NCBI GenBank assembly: GCA_965230245.1
Contig: OZ246000.1
Coordinates: 1 to 64,000, forward strand
Reading direction: 5' to 3'
DNA length: 64,000 nt
Origin: JAGNKE01 sp965230245
Lineage (GTDB): Bacteria > Pseudomonadota > Alphaproteobacteria > Micavibrionales > Micavibrionaceae
Shown: piece by piece, positions 27,242 through 36,554 of the stretch
Numbering within the stretch: position 1 is the stretch's first letter
Layout: every line of letters begins with the position of its first letter
Position numbers and translations under genes: made by a program
The notes under the pieces: model-generated
The model's database searches: none
Told to the model about the DNA's origin: nothing
Seen by the model: only the letters and a program-made list of their open reading frames with translations

Positions 27242-28597
27242 ATGAAACTATTCAAACGCGTATCTATTTTCGGAACCATTGTTTTGCTCAGTGGTGCTGC
27301 CCTCTATCAAGCAAGCGCACAAGAACAACCGCGCACGGCCGGAAGCCAGCCCGAGAGTGAGAGCAGCTACAGCGAGACATACAAAAATTTAAATCTTTTC
27401 GGCGATGTTTTCGAAAGAGTACGCTCCCAATATGTTGAGGAAGTTGATGACAAGGAACTCATTGAATTTGCAGTAAACGGCATGCTAACCAACCTTGATC
27501 CCCACTCTTCGTACTTGAATGAAGAACGCTTTAATGAAATGAAAGTCGAAACACGCGGTCAGTTCGGTGGTCTTGGGATTGAAGTCACAATGGATAGCGG
27601 CTTGGTAAAGGTAGTCTCGCCTATTGATGACACACCAGCGTTTCGTGCAGGCGTGCAGGCTGGCGACTATATTGTCAAGATCGACGGCGAACCTGTAATG
27701 GGAATGACATTAAGCGACGCAGTAAAAATGATGCGCGGCAAAATTGGAACGCCGATTGACCTGACCATCCGCCGCGAAGGCGAGGACGGCCCGATTGACG
27801 TTACTATCACACGCGACATCATAAACATTAAGACGGTTCGTCACCGTGTTGAGGGGAAGGCCGGATATATCCGCATCACACAATTCAATCAGAATACAGA
27901 GTCTGGTTTAAGAAAAGCCATTAATGAGATCAAAAATGAACTTGGCGACCAGTTAATAGGCTATGTGCTGGATTTAAGAAATAACCCTGGTGGACTTTTG
28001 AACCAGGCCATCGCTGTTTCCGATGCATTCTTGGATAAAGGAGAAATCGTTTCTACCCGTGGCCGTCACGAAGACGACACCAAGCGCGATAACGCCACCC
28101 CCGGTGATCTTGCCAATGGTTTACCTATTGTAGTGTTGATCAATGGCGGCTCCGCGTCAGCATCCGAAATCGTGTCGGGTGCCCTGCAGGATCACAAGCG
28201 CGCGATAGTACTCGGAACAAAATCTTTCGGTAAAGGATCCGTTCAGACGGTCATCCCCCTTCCGGGACACGGCGCCATGCGCCTGACAACGGCGAGGTAC
28301 TACACGCCGTCCGGTCGCTCAATTCAGGCCAAAGGTATTGAACCCGACATTTTTGTGGAACAAGCACGCATTGAATCCTTCAAATCGAGCAGACTGCGTG
28401 AGGCGGACTTGCGCGGTGCCTTGGACAAATCCGAAAAGCCAAAGCAACAACCCGCGAATGATAACGAGCCAAGCGAGGAAGAAGCTGAAGAGATGCAGGA
28501 TTATCAGCTCTCCAGAGCCTTGGACCTTCTGAGCGGTTTGTCTCTGTATACAGAGAAGACTCCGGCAGCACCTCAAGCGGCAAACGATAACGAATAG
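27242..28597 (+). CDS. ctpA: Carboxy-terminal processing protease (S41)
   Basis: A 451-residue C-terminal processing protease exported by an N-terminal signal or anchor (cleavage possible near ASAQE). A PDZ domain lies at about 100-190 (GGLGIEVTMDSGLVKVVSP). The S41 domain follows with Ser306 in GGSASASEI and Lys331 in SFGKGSVQT, the Ser-Lys dyad at the 25-residue spacing of E. coli Tsp. These proteases trim periplasmic and envelope proteins. A low-complexity C-terminal tail ends QAANDNE. It is part of the envC-ctpA-deacetylase unit. Confidence 0.96.
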   Translation: MKLFKRVSIFGTIVLLSGAALYQASAQEQPRTAGSQPESESSYSETYKNLNLFGDVFERVRSQYVEEVDDKELIEFAVNGMLTNLDPHSSYLNEERFNEMKVETRGQFGGLGIEVTMDSGLVKVVSPIDDTPAFRAGVQAGDYIVKIDGEPVMGMTLSDAVKMMRGKIGTPIDLTIRREGEDGPIDVTITRDIINIKTVRHRVEGKAGYIRITQFNQNTESGLRKAINEIKNELGDQLIGYVLDLRNNPGGLLNQAIAVSDAFLDKGEIVSTRGRHEDDTKRDNATPGDLANGLPIVVLINGGSASASEIVSGALQDHKRAIVLGTKSFGKGSVQTVIPLPGHGAMRLTTARYYTPSGRSIQAKGIEPDIFVEQARIESFKSSRLREADLRGALDKSEKPKQQPANDNEPSEEEAEEMQDYQLSRALDLLSGLSLYTEKTPAAPQAANDNE

Positions 28598-28624
28598 GAT
28601 AAAGCGGAAGGAAGGTAAATTTTC

Positions 28625-29776
28625 GTGAATATCTCAGAACACCCATATTTAAGGGATATTGACGGAAAAGCATTCCTATACGGTATGGCGGGCGTGGTAT
28701 TGTTCTATCTCGCTCTCCTGCTTTATACAGTCTTTATCGGCCCCTCAACGGTAGCCAAACTGGAACATACTCTCGCGAGTGAACGGGTTATGATCCCCAA
28801 ATCGGTCGAAGAACTTGCTGCTACGCACGAAATGACCCCCGGCCACGAAGACAATGATTACACTGAAAACCATAATATCACGGACGGCCTAATAAAAGCT
28901 CCGATAACGGGCCTGTACGAGCAGACAGAACAAGGACTTCTGCCCATTATTAGAACACGCGACAACCTAACCGCGTTCAAGGCCTATAAACGCCCGGTCG
29001 ACATTTCAGCCATAAAAGGGAATGCCGTTTCACTCATCGTAATCGACTTCGGACTTTCTCCGGACCACACAAAACTAGCCCTCGATATTCTTCCGCCCGA
29101 AATCACTTATCTGATGACACCTTATGCACAATCCCCTGACACGTGGCAGGAGCTGGCCAGAAAAGACGGCAATGAGCTCTGGATGAAAGTCCCCGTACAA
29201 AATTCGAACATGAGCAGCATGGACCCCGGCCCTGCTTCCCTCCTAATCCAGTCACAGCTTGATGAAAACATACAAAAACTGAACTGGACGATGGGAAGAA
29301 CCACGGGTTATGCAGGACTCGCCGCATATACAGACGAAACCGTCATCAAAGCTGAGAAAATGTTCCGTACAGCAATGACAAGCGGCCTTGAACGCGGCGT
29401 CGGCTATCTGGAATTAAACCCGAACGCACCTGATTTTATGGAGATCGTGGCACTCGGCGCTGGCGCACCGTTTATAAAAGCCGATACATGGATATATCGG
29501 CCGACAGGCCCTTCTTCCTTCGAAACTTTGCAAAATATTGCACAAAGTAAGGGCCACGCCATCGGAGTTATTCCCGCATTCCCAAGAAATATAAAGATGA
29601 TAGAAGCTTGGATAGAGACATCTGACAATATTGACATTGAGCTCATCCCTCTGTCCGCAATGATCGCGTTGCAGAAGCAAAAACAAACAGGAAAAATAGA
29701 CGCAGAAGCGACAATATCCCCCACGAACCTCGGCCAGGGCGACCACTTTGAGCCGGAAAGTCAAATGCGTCATTAA
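28625..29776 (+). CDS. Divergent polysaccharide deacetylase family protein
   Basis: A 383-residue protein with one N-terminal membrane helix (about 18-40) and a C-terminal domain of the divergent polysaccharide deacetylase family (YibQ type). VSLIVIDFGLSPDHTKLAL is the first strand and metal-site region, ELWMKVPVQ and GYAGLAAYTDE follow, and IGVIPAFPRNIKMIEAWIE lies near the end. The usual DDLG is IDFGL here, so one of two Asp residues is changed. It probably acts in the periplasm on an unknown glycan. The start is GTG 28625. Its location between ctpA and rppH is the conserved alphaproteobacterial one. Confidence 0.87.
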   Translation: MNISEHPYLRDIDGKAFLYGMAGVVLFYLALLLYTVFIGPSTVAKLEHTLASERVMIPKSVEELAATHEMTPGHEDNDYTENHNITDGLIKAPITGLYEQTEQGLLPIIRTRDNLTAFKAYKRPVDISAIKGNAVSLIVIDFGLSPDHTKLALDILPPEITYLMTPYAQSPDTWQELARKDGNELWMKVPVQNSNMSSMDPGPASLLIQSQLDENIQKLNWTMGRTTGYAGLAAYTDETVIKAEKMFRTAMTSGLERGVGYLELNPNAPDFMEIVALGAGAPFIKADTWIYRPTGPSSFETLQNIAQSKGHAIGVIPAFPRNIKMIEAWIETSDNIDIELIPLSAMIALQKQKQTGKIDAEATISPTNLGQGDHFEPESQMRH

Positions 29777-29792
29777 CGGGGAGCATCAAATA

Positions 29793-30266
29793 GTGCGTAG
29801 CAAAGAGCAAAAACTATATCGCCCCTGTGTCGGCGTTGTATTAATCAATCACGAAAAGAAGGTCTTCGTAGGCGAAAGAATCGATACACCCGGCGCATGG
29901 CAGATGCCACAAGGAGGCATTGACCCCGGTGAAGATTTGGAAGAGGCCGCCATGCGCGAATTACTCGAGGAGACAGGCGTTAAGCAGGCGCAAATCATCC
30001 GCATCGCTGAAACAACGGTACGCTATGACTTGCCGGAAAAACTGCAACAAAAATTATGGAACGGGCACTTCTGTGGACAGGAACAAACATGGGTCGCCGC
30101 ACGCTTTACAGGTAACGATGAAGATATAGTTTTAGACGCTCATGAGCCGCCTGAATTTTCCGACTGGCAATGGATTGAATTACATAAAACAACAGATTTG
30201 ATCGTACCCTTCAAACGCGAAACCTACAAACAGGTCATCGCACTCTTTGAAGACCTAGTTACGTAG
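29793..30266 (+). CDS. rppH: RNA pyrophosphohydrolase RppH
   Basis: A NUDIX hydrolase of 157 residues that removes pyrophosphate from mRNA 5' ends and starts decay. The NUDIX box GGIDPGEDLEEAAMRELLEE (residues 41-60, then TGV) is complete. YRPCVGVVLINHEKKVFVGER is the RppH N-terminus, and WQWIELHKTTDLIVPFKRETY the C-terminal part. GTG 29793 has a GGGGAG site nine bases upstream. A longer frame from TTG 29748 would overlap the previous gene. It is convergent with tolB. Confidence 0.94.
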   Translation: MRSKEQKLYRPCVGVVLINHEKKVFVGERIDTPGAWQMPQGGIDPGEDLEEAAMRELLEETGVKQAQIIRIAETTVRYDLPEKLQQKLWNGHFCGQEQTWVAARFTGNDEDIVLDAHEPPEFSDWQWIELHKTTDLIVPFKRETYKQVIALFEDLVT

Positions 30267-30272
30267 CATAGC

Positions 30273-30296
30273 CCTTTAAAACTAAGGATTTAAAGG
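30273..30296. terminator. Inverted repeat at rppH/tolB convergence
   Basis: CCTTTAAA and TTTAAAGG form a perfect 8-bp stem with an 8-base loop, overlapping the tolB stop codon. There is no long T-run on either strand, so it would be at most a weak bidirectional terminator. Confidence 0.35.
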
Positions 30297-31604
30297 AGAC
30301 CACGCAGGATCAGACCCATCGCGAGGTGTTGGTAAGACACGCTCGTTATATCCCGTAATATCGATCGTGTAGAGCCTGGCTGTTCTGCTGTTCCCGTGCG
30401 GTGTCTCCTTAAAGTATGTCAAAACACGCCCGTTAGGTGACCAACTTGGCCCCTCAACGTGAAAAGCTGTGGAAATCAAGCGCTCGCCTGATCCATCAGG
30501 GCGAATTACACCGATATAAAATTTGCCCTTATACATCCGTGTAAAGGCAATCCAGTCCCCGCGCGGCGACCAAACAGGACTCGCATACCGCCCCTTTTCA
30601 AATGTTATACGGCGGGCATTCGACCCGTCACTATTCATAATGTAGAGCTGCTGAGATCCGCTACGGTCAGATTCAAAGACAATCTCGCGTCCGTCGGGTG
30701 AGTAAGAAGGCCCCGTTTCAATACCCGGATTACTGGTCACACGGGAAAGATTCTTAGAACGTAAATCAAGGACATAAATATCCGTGTTCCCGTTCCGCGC
30801 TAAACTCATCACGACTTTGTTTCCGTCGGGTGAGAAACGCGGGGCAAATGTCATACCCGGAAACGTCCCCAGAACTTCATGGCGACCGTTATTTAAATCG
30901 TAGAGATAAACACGCGGCTTCCCGCCCTGATAAGAGAGATAGGTAATACGCTGCGTCTCTGGCGAGAACCTCGGCGTTAGAACAAGATAACTCCCATCCG
31001 TCAAATATTTATGATTGGCTCCATCCTGATCCATAATTGCAAGACGCTTAATACGTTTATTCGCAGGACCGTATTCCGCAACATACACAACACGAGAATC
31101 AAAATACGCATCCTCTCCCGTAATACGGCCATAAATCGCATCGGAAATAATATGCGCTATACGTCTCCAGTTCTGCGGCGTTGTCGTATAAGCCATTCCG
31201 ATCAACTGCTGCTGGTTAAAAACATCCCATAGACGAAATTCAACACGCGCCTGCCCGTTCGGCCCGCTCGTCACTTTCCCAGTAACAAGCGCCTCCGCCC
31301 CCGTTGCACGCCACTCCGGAAAACGAACGCCTTCCTGTTCTACGGAAATGGGTGTTTGTACAAATGCGCGCGAATTGATCGGCTCGAACAATCCTGAACG
31401 CTCAAGGTTACTTGAAATAATTCCCGGAATATCCCTTGCCAGCTTTTCGCCTTCTCCCGTCTCGGCATAAAAATTACTCACCGCAATCGGGCGCGGTTTA
31501 AATGTTCCCACACCGATCGTAACTTCCTGCTCTTGCGCGGAAACAGGAAGAGAAAAAAGAAAAATGAATAAAAATGCAGCGATAGAAAAACGGGAAGTAT
31601 TCAT
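30282..31604 (-). CDS. tolB: Tol-Pal system protein TolB
   Basis: A 440-residue periplasmic TolB with a signal peptide (cleavage near VSAQE), an N-terminal mixed domain to about 165 and a six-bladed beta-propeller. Repeated propeller strands of the type APRFSPDGNKVV, GPSYSPDGREIVF, SPVWSPRGDWIAF and GPSWSPNGRVLTY are visible. It links Tol in the inner membrane with Pal during outer membrane constriction. It is the last gene of the tol run; pal and cpoB, which usually follow, are absent, and rppH converges on it instead. Confidence 0.96.
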   Translation of the reverse strand: MNTSRFSIAAFLFIFLFSLPVSAQEQEVTIGVGTFKPRPIAVSNFYAETGEGEKLARDIPGIISSNLERSGLFEPINSRAFVQTPISVEQEGVRFPEWRATGAEALVTGKVTSGPNGQARVEFRLWDVFNQQQLIGMAYTTTPQNWRRIAHIISDAIYGRITGEDAYFDSRVVYVAEYGPANKRIKRLAIMDQDGANHKYLTDGSYLVLTPRFSPETQRITYLSYQGGKPRVYLYDLNNGRHEVLGTFPGMTFAPRFSPDGNKVVMSLARNGNTDIYVLDLRSKNLSRVTSNPGIETGPSYSPDGREIVFESDRSGSQQLYIMNSDGSNARRITFEKGRYASPVWSPRGDWIAFTRMYKGKFYIGVIRPDGSGERLISTAFHVEGPSWSPNGRVLTYFKETPHGNSRTARLYTIDITGYNERVLPTPRDGSDPAWSPLNP

Positions 31605-31662
31605 ATTAAGACCATTTTGTGAATCGAAAAGTACAACAGTTTTAGCACAACGCTTGAAAGAC

Positions 31663-32607
31663 CTAAATCATTCCTTTTGGATCGAAATTATAGATAAAAG
31701 TTTTCCACTGCTCGTACTTGGCGGGTGGTAAGTTCAGTTTCGAACACCGTGGATTCATCAACGCCCGCCGCGCAGAATCCGCCGCAGCCTTAAACTGCGG
31801 ATCACTCTGATAACGAACTCGTTCCATGATTTCAACCTTACGAACAGTCATGCTCGGATCAATATGAACACGCAACTTAACTTTAAGATTCTCTGCCCCC
31901 TTTGCCCCCGCATCAACAACCCAACACGGTGAAACCCCACGGTTCAGCGCGTCTTTCTCGCTGCGCGTTAATTCAGCCCCGATGGGCGCAATTTGTGACG
32001 GCGCAGCTGTGGCCTGCTTGGTCGTCTCCTGAATAATATCAGAAACCGACTTCTCGTTCTTATCAGGAGTAATGTCATTAAGAATACTCGTAATATCGCG
32101 CTGTGGTGTTTCCTGAACTTTCTCCGGTGGCTTTTCAGGCTTTGTCTCAGGCTTTTTCATCTCCACTTTAGGCGCAGGCGGTTTTGGCTTTCTCTTGGGA
32201 GGAGAAGCAGGCGGCGGTACAGCTTCTGGCGGTGCAGGAACTTCCTCGACAATTTCCGTCTTTTCGGGAGGCGCAGGTACGATTTCCTCAATATCAGGTG
32301 CCTGTGGTGTCACAAGATCCTGATTATTGTAAACAGGGTCTTCCTGTTTCGGGGGTTGCTCCTCCGTCACCTCCTCCTTCGGCTCAGTCGGCGGTGCAAG
32401 AACATCCGTCTGGCTGTATTCGGAAATATCCACCATCTCCACTGTCACAGCCTGCGGCATAATCTCCAGATCTTTGGTAACAAACGGAATACTAACGGTC
32501 ACAAGCGCGAACACACCAACATGCAACACAATCGACAGAATAAACGGCAGCTTCATGCTGTAAAGCTTTGCCCTTGGTTCATACCTATGTGCAGCAAGTG
32601 CATTCAT
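31663..32607 (-). CDS. tolA: TolA-like energy-transducing protein
   Basis: A 314-residue protein with an N-terminal membrane helix (about 19-43) and a long Pro/Glu/Lys-rich segment across the periplasm (about 70-170). The C-terminal domain contains GVSPCWVVDAGA and LKVKLRVHIDPSM, typical of alphaproteobacterial TolA. It couples the proton-motive force from TolQ-TolR to the outer membrane. An internal ATG at residue 18 (MKLPFILSIV) is an alternative start. It lies between tolR and tolB. Confidence 0.92.
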   Translation of the reverse strand: MNALAAHRYEPRAKLYSMKLPFILSIVLHVGVFALVTVSIPFVTKDLEIMPQAVTVEMVDISEYSQTDVLAPPTEPKEEVTEEQPPKQEDPVYNNQDLVTPQAPDIEEIVPAPPEKTEIVEEVPAPPEAVPPPASPPKRKPKPPAPKVEMKKPETKPEKPPEKVQETPQRDITSILNDITPDKNEKSVSDIIQETTKQATAAPSQIAPIGAELTRSEKDALNRGVSPCWVVDAGAKGAENLKVKLRVHIDPSMTVRKVEIMERVRYQSDPQFKAAADSARRALMNPRCSKLNLPPAKYEQWKTFIYNFDPKGMI

Positions 32608-32613
32608 ATCAAT

Positions 32614-33063
32614 TTATTTTTCAGGTTCGGAAACAAGCGCAACCTTGGTAAAACCGGCCGCACTTATCATACCAATAATTTTGGAAACTTCACCGTAAGG
32701 CAAACCTTTATCAGCACGGATATAAATACGGCTATCTTCATTTCCGTCCAACATGGATGAAAGAACAGGAATAAGATTATCACGCTGGATTTCAGACTCA
32801 CCGATAAACAATTGCCCTTCTCCGTTAACGGTAAGCTCAATCGGTTTATTATCAGGCTGCTCAATCGCCTTCGCCTTGGAATTCGGCAGATCAACCTGTA
32901 CACCTGCGGTCAAAAGCGGTGCAGCCACCATAAAGACAATCAGTAAAACCAGCATCACATCCATAAACGGAATAACATTAATATCGGAATTCACATTGGA
33001 TAACGAAGATCTTCTGCGCCGACGTCCGTGTGATCGCCCTGCTGTTGATGTCATCATTCCCAT
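32614..33063 (-). CDS. tolR: TolR (ExbD family)
   Basis: A 149-residue ExbD/TolR protein: a basic cytoplasmic N-terminus, one membrane helix with the conserved Asp (IPFMDVMLVLLIVFMVAAPL), and a periplasmic domain ending in an IGMISAAGFTKVALV repeat. The membrane Asp is needed for proton-driven motion of the TolQR motor. It lies 27 bases after tolQ and six before tolA. Start at 33063 gives MGMMTSTAGRSHGRRRRRS. Confidence 0.95.
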   Translation of the reverse strand: MGMMTSTAGRSHGRRRRRSSLSNVNSDINVIPFMDVMLVLLIVFMVAAPLLTAGVQVDLPNSKAKAIEQPDNKPIELTVNGEGQLFIGESEIQRDNLIPVLSSMLDGNEDSRIYIRADKGLPYGEVSKIIGMISAAGFTKVALVSEPEK

Positions 33064-33090
33064 TAGTATTTACTCCTCTTCAGGATCTTT

Positions 33091-33852
33091 TCACGCAACG
33101 CGTTTACCGTTATTCGGCAAAGTCGCTGCATCCTGACTGTCCAAATGACGCGACAGAATGGCGGAAAACTCATCCGTAAATGCCTCAAGCCTGTCCCCAT
33201 ACTGGTTCAATCTGTTACTCAACGCGTTGTAAGCAATCGAGGCGGGGATAGCCGCAACCAAACCAAGTGCCGTCGCAAACAATGCTTCCGCAATACCCGG
33301 CGCCACAACCGCCAAACTGGTATTTTGCATCGTCGCAATCGCGGAAAAACTGTTCATAATCCCCCAAACCGTACCGAACAAACCGATAAACGGCGCGGTC
33401 GACGCAACCGTCGCCAAAAATATCATCCCGCGCTCGATATTGTTCATCTCGCGATTAATCGCCACAGCCATGGAACGTTCAACACGTTGACGCAAACTGG
33501 CCTGTAAACTTTCCTTGGAGGGAATCCCCGCCACAATGCCGGCTTTCCATTCATCCATCCCTGCTGCAAACGTGCGAAGAAGCGGATCTTCCTTGGCTTT
33601 TTTTACGCGGTCATAAAGCTTGTCTAACGGTTCGCCCGACCAGAACGAATCCTCGAAACGATTGGCACGGCGGTTAAGTTTCCCGATCAAGCTGCGCTTA
33701 CTAATAATAATACCCCAGCTCCAGACCGAACAGAAAATCAGGATCAGCATCACGATTTTAACAACCGGATCGGCATCCATGAACAATGACAATGCGCTCA
33801 TATCGTGCGCGTAACTTCCCAAATCTTCAGTAACTATTTCTGCTGCTGCCAT
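33091..33852 (-). CDS. tolQ: TolQ (MotA/TolQ/ExbB family)
   Basis: A 253-residue proton channel protein with three membrane segments (about 27-52, 143-165 and 180-205). The conserved ATVASTAPFIGLFGTVWGIM and VAPGIAEALFATALGLVAAI stretches line the channel. It forms the stator-like motor with TolR. It is followed by tolR, tolA and tolB and preceded by ybgC, giving the standard ybgC-tolQRAB order. Confidence 0.96.
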   Translation of the reverse strand: MAAAEIVTEDLGSYAHDMSALSLFMDADPVVKIVMLILIFCSVWSWGIIISKRSLIGKLNRRANRFEDSFWSGEPLDKLYDRVKKAKEDPLLRTFAAGMDEWKAGIVAGIPSKESLQASLRQRVERSMAVAINREMNNIERGMIFLATVASTAPFIGLFGTVWGIMNSFSAIATMQNTSLAVVAPGIAEALFATALGLVAAIPASIAYNALSNRLNQYGDRLEAFTDEFSAILSRHLDSQDAATLPNNGKRVA

Positions 33853-33870
33853 TTTATGACCTGTTTTAAA

Positions 33871-34302
33871 TTATTCACTATATTGACTTAACGCCTGCCG
33901 CACCTCCTCGGGCATTCGGACAGGCCTGTAATTTTCAGTATCTACACATACCAGCGCGACATGCATGTCACAAATTAATTCAGGCTCTTGGCCATCTTTT
34001 GCGACATTATTTTGCTTAAACACGGCCTGATGCATAACAAAACTGCTGTTTTTCATACTCTCGATTGCAGTAACCATGGATAGGGAATCATCCAGAAAAG
34101 CAGGTTTCAGATAATTGATATCCATATGACGAACCACAAAGAGTATTCCTTTGCTTTTTTTTAATTCGTTGTTTTCGTAGCCAAGGTAACGAAGAAATTC
34201 TGTGCGTCCCCGTTCGGCAAATTTCAGATAATTGGCATGGTAAACAACCCCGCCGGCATCTGTGTCCTCGTAATAAACGCGTATATCGATCGAATGTTTC
34301 AT
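33871..34302 (-). CDS. ybgC: Tol-Pal-associated acyl-CoA thioesterase YbgC
   Basis: A 143-residue hotdog-fold thioesterase. The catalytic Asp is in YYEDTDAGGVVYHANYL near residue 16, and FAERGRTEFLR is the family helix. YbgC acts on short acyl-CoA or acyl-ACP and is encoded with the tol genes in most proteobacteria. It lies 18 bases before tolQ and 30 after ruvB, joining the ruv and tol genes in one leftward run. Confidence 0.93.
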   Translation of the reverse strand: MKHSIDIRVYYEDTDAGGVVYHANYLKFAERGRTEFLRYLGYENNELKKSKGILFVVRHMDINYLKPAFLDDSLSMVTAIESMKNSSFVMHQAVFKQNNVAKDGQEPELICDMHVALVCVDTENYRPVRMPEEVRQALSQYSE

Positions 34303-34332
34303 CGCTATCTTTGAAGTATAGGGTTAAAGAAA

Positions 34333-35406
34333 TCAGTCCACAGACTCTTGCCCAGAGTTTTGCACAGACTCATCCAGAAAATCTATCTGATTGGCTTGGC
34401 CTGCAGGGTTTAACCCCAGATACGTGTATCCCTTTGCCGAAAGCATTCGCCCGCGCGGTGTTCTCTGCACCAGCCCTTGCTGAATCAGATAAGGCTCAAT
34501 GACATCCTCAATCATATCCCGCTGCTCGGAAAGCGCTGCAGAAATCGTCTCGACCCCGACAGGACCACCGCCGTAATTCTCGCCGATACATTTAAGATAA
34601 CGCCTATCCATACTGTCCAGCCCCGATCCATCGACATCCAGACGGTTTAAAGCCTGATCGACAAGCGCCTTGTCAACTTGATCGGCCTTAAGCGCATGTG
34701 CAAAGTCTCGCACCCGACGCGTTAAACGCCCTGCAATTCTGGGCGTTCCACGAGAACGCTTGGCAACTTCCAACGCTCCGTCCTGTGTCATGTTCATATC
34801 CAGCAACCGCGCAGAACGCTCAACAATAGAGGTAAGCTCCTTCGCCGTATAAAATTCCAGACGCAACGGAATGCCGAAACGATCACGCAAAGGGTTGGTC
34901 AGCAATCCGCTCCGCGTAGTTGCGCCGATCAAGGTAAAAGGAACCAAATCAATCTGGATAGACCGCGCCGCCGGTCCCTCGCCGATGATTAAATCAAGCT
35001 TCCCGTCTTCCATGGCGGGATAAAGGATTTCCTCAACAGCCGGATTTAAACGATGAATCTCATCAATAAACAATACGTCATGCGGCTGAAGATTTGTCAG
35101 AATAGCCGCCAAATCACCCGACTTCATAATCACCGGCCCAGACGTCGCACGAAACCCGACACCAAGCTCCTTGGACACAATATTCGCAAGCGTCGTCTTA
35201 CCAAGCCCGGGCGGGCCAAAAAAAAGAACGTGATCCATGGCATCGCCGCGCGCCTTAGCCGCTTCAACAAATACACGCAGATTTTCCCGCAAAGGCTTCT
35301 GTCCGATAAATTCGTCCAACACTTGCGGCCTTAAGGCCCCCTCTTCCGATTTCTCATAGGCCTGAGGCTCTCGTTCAAGTTCAGGGTTCTTCGCTAATTC
35401 ACTCAC
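34333..35406 (-). CDS. ruvB: Holliday junction helicase RuvB
   Basis: A 357-residue AAA+ motor for branch migration. Walker A is GPPGLGKTT, Walker B is FIDEIHRL, and sensor motifs IGATTRSGLL and the winged-helix C-terminus YLIQQGLVQRTPRGR follow. FIGQKPLRENLRVFVEAAKARG is the conserved N-terminus. It overlaps ruvA by four bases (ATGA). Length is slightly above E. coli RuvB (336), due to a C-terminal tail. Confidence 0.97.
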   Translation of the reverse strand: MSELAKNPELEREPQAYEKSEEGALRPQVLDEFIGQKPLRENLRVFVEAAKARGDAMDHVLFFGPPGLGKTTLANIVSKELGVGFRATSGPVIMKSGDLAAILTNLQPHDVLFIDEIHRLNPAVEEILYPAMEDGKLDLIIGEGPAARSIQIDLVPFTLIGATTRSGLLTNPLRDRFGIPLRLEFYTAKELTSIVERSARLLDMNMTQDGALEVAKRSRGTPRIAGRLTRRVRDFAHALKADQVDKALVDQALNRLDVDGSGLDSMDRRYLKCIGENYGGGPVGVETISAALSEQRDMIEDVIEPYLIQQGLVQRTPRGRMLSAKGYTYLGLNPAGQANQIDFLDESVQNSGQESVD

Positions 35407-36041
35407 GCACTCAACTCCTTCAAGGCAAGCCTGATAAGCGCTTGCAAGTCATTGGCTTCATTATCATTGGCCTTATCTTTCGCCGTCTTAACAGCCGCAA
35501 AAGCATCAGTTCGCGCATACCCCAGATTAGTGAGCGCCGAAACAGCATCATGATCAACAGATACACCCCCAGGACTATCAGCAGATTTATCAACAAGCCC
35601 GACATCAGAGGGAGATATCGTTTCGGGCGAGAGTTCGACCTTTCCCGCCTTGTCCTTTAGCTCTGTAAGAATACGCGTCGCAAGCTTCGGTCCGACACCA
35701 TCCGCCTGAGTCAACGCAGCCTTATCCTGCGCGGAAATAGAAAATCCTAAACGGTCGGCGGGACAAACCGACAATATCGAAAGCGCGGCCTTCGCGCCAA
35801 CACCCTGAACACTGGTCAGAAGCTTAAACCACTCCTGCTCGGCCTGATCTGCAAAACCGTAAAGCGTAATCGCATCTTCCCGAACGTTGGTAATAATCAA
35901 AACCTTAGCCGGATCACCGCGCTGCCCCAAACGAGAGAGCGTACGGCTACTGCCGAAAACCATATACCCGACACCCTGAACATCCAGAATAACGTAATCT
36001 TTCCCGTAAGAATCAATAATGCCGGAAAGCTTGCCGATCAT
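35403..36041 (-). CDS. ruvA: Holliday junction protein RuvA
   Basis: A 212-residue RuvA, the junction-binding tetramer that recruits RuvB. The OB-fold domain I is at about 1-62 (MIGKLSGIIDSYGKDYVILD), helix-hairpin-helix pairs include LLTSVQGVGAKAALSIL and ADGVGPKLATRIL, and the C-terminal domain III contacts RuvB. A variable, Ser/Pro-rich linker lies about 138-160. It overlaps both ruvC and ruvB by four bases. Confidence 0.95.
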   Translation of the reverse strand: MIGKLSGIIDSYGKDYVILDVQGVGYMVFGSSRTLSRLGQRGDPAKVLIITNVREDAITLYGFADQAEQEWFKLLTSVQGVGAKAALSILSVCPADRLGFSISAQDKAALTQADGVGPKLATRILTELKDKAGKVELSPETISPSDVGLVDKSADSPGGVSVDHDAVSALTNLGYARTDAFAAVKTAKDKANDNEANDLQALIRLALKELSA

Positions 36042-36544
36042 TCTGTCCCCTTTGTTTGTAACGATGTTATGTCATTCCATTGTCCATAATGCGCGTGACA
36101 AATCGCAACGGCAAGGGCATCCGCTTCATCCGCGCGAATCGTTCCACAGGTTGGCAAAAGTGTTTTGACCATCATCTGAACCTGCTCTTTGGATGCGTGC
36201 CCCGCACCGACAACGGATTTTTTGATCTTGTTTGCGGAATACTCCAGAACGTCCAGCCCGAATAAAGAAGGAACAGCCAGCAATACCCCGCGCGCTTGCC
36301 CTAACTTTAGTGCCGAAGCAGGGTTACGGTTTACAAAGGTTTCTTCAATGGCAGCTGTTTCGGGTGAATGCGTTTGAATAACATTGGAAAGCTCTTCATG
36401 CAGAAAAGCCAGCCGCTTGGATAAAGCTGCAGATGCTTGAGTCTTAATCAAACCGCACTGTATAAAACGCAGACGATGACCTTCACTGGAAATAAGCCCC
36501 CACCCTGTTTTTTGCAGACCGGGATCAATACCGAGAATCTTCAT
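36038..36544 (-). CDS. ruvC: Holliday junction resolvase RuvC
   Basis: A 168-residue resolvase with an RNase H-like fold. Catalytic carboxylates are Asp7 in ILGIDPGLQKTGWG, Glu in AAIEETFVN and Asp residues in RADEADALAVAICHAH. It cuts four-way junctions symmetrically after RuvAB migration. It is first of the overlapping ruvC-A-B set and lies 10 bases after yebC. Confidence 0.96.
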   Translation of the reverse strand: MKILGIDPGLQKTGWGLISSEGHRLRFIQCGLIKTQASAALSKRLAFLHEELSNVIQTHSPETAAIEETFVNRNPASALKLGQARGVLLAVPSLFGLDVLEYSANKIKKSVVGAGHASKEQVQMMVKTLLPTCGTIRADEADALAVAICHAHYGQWNDITSLQTKGTE

Positions 36545-36554
36545 AAATCAGAGT

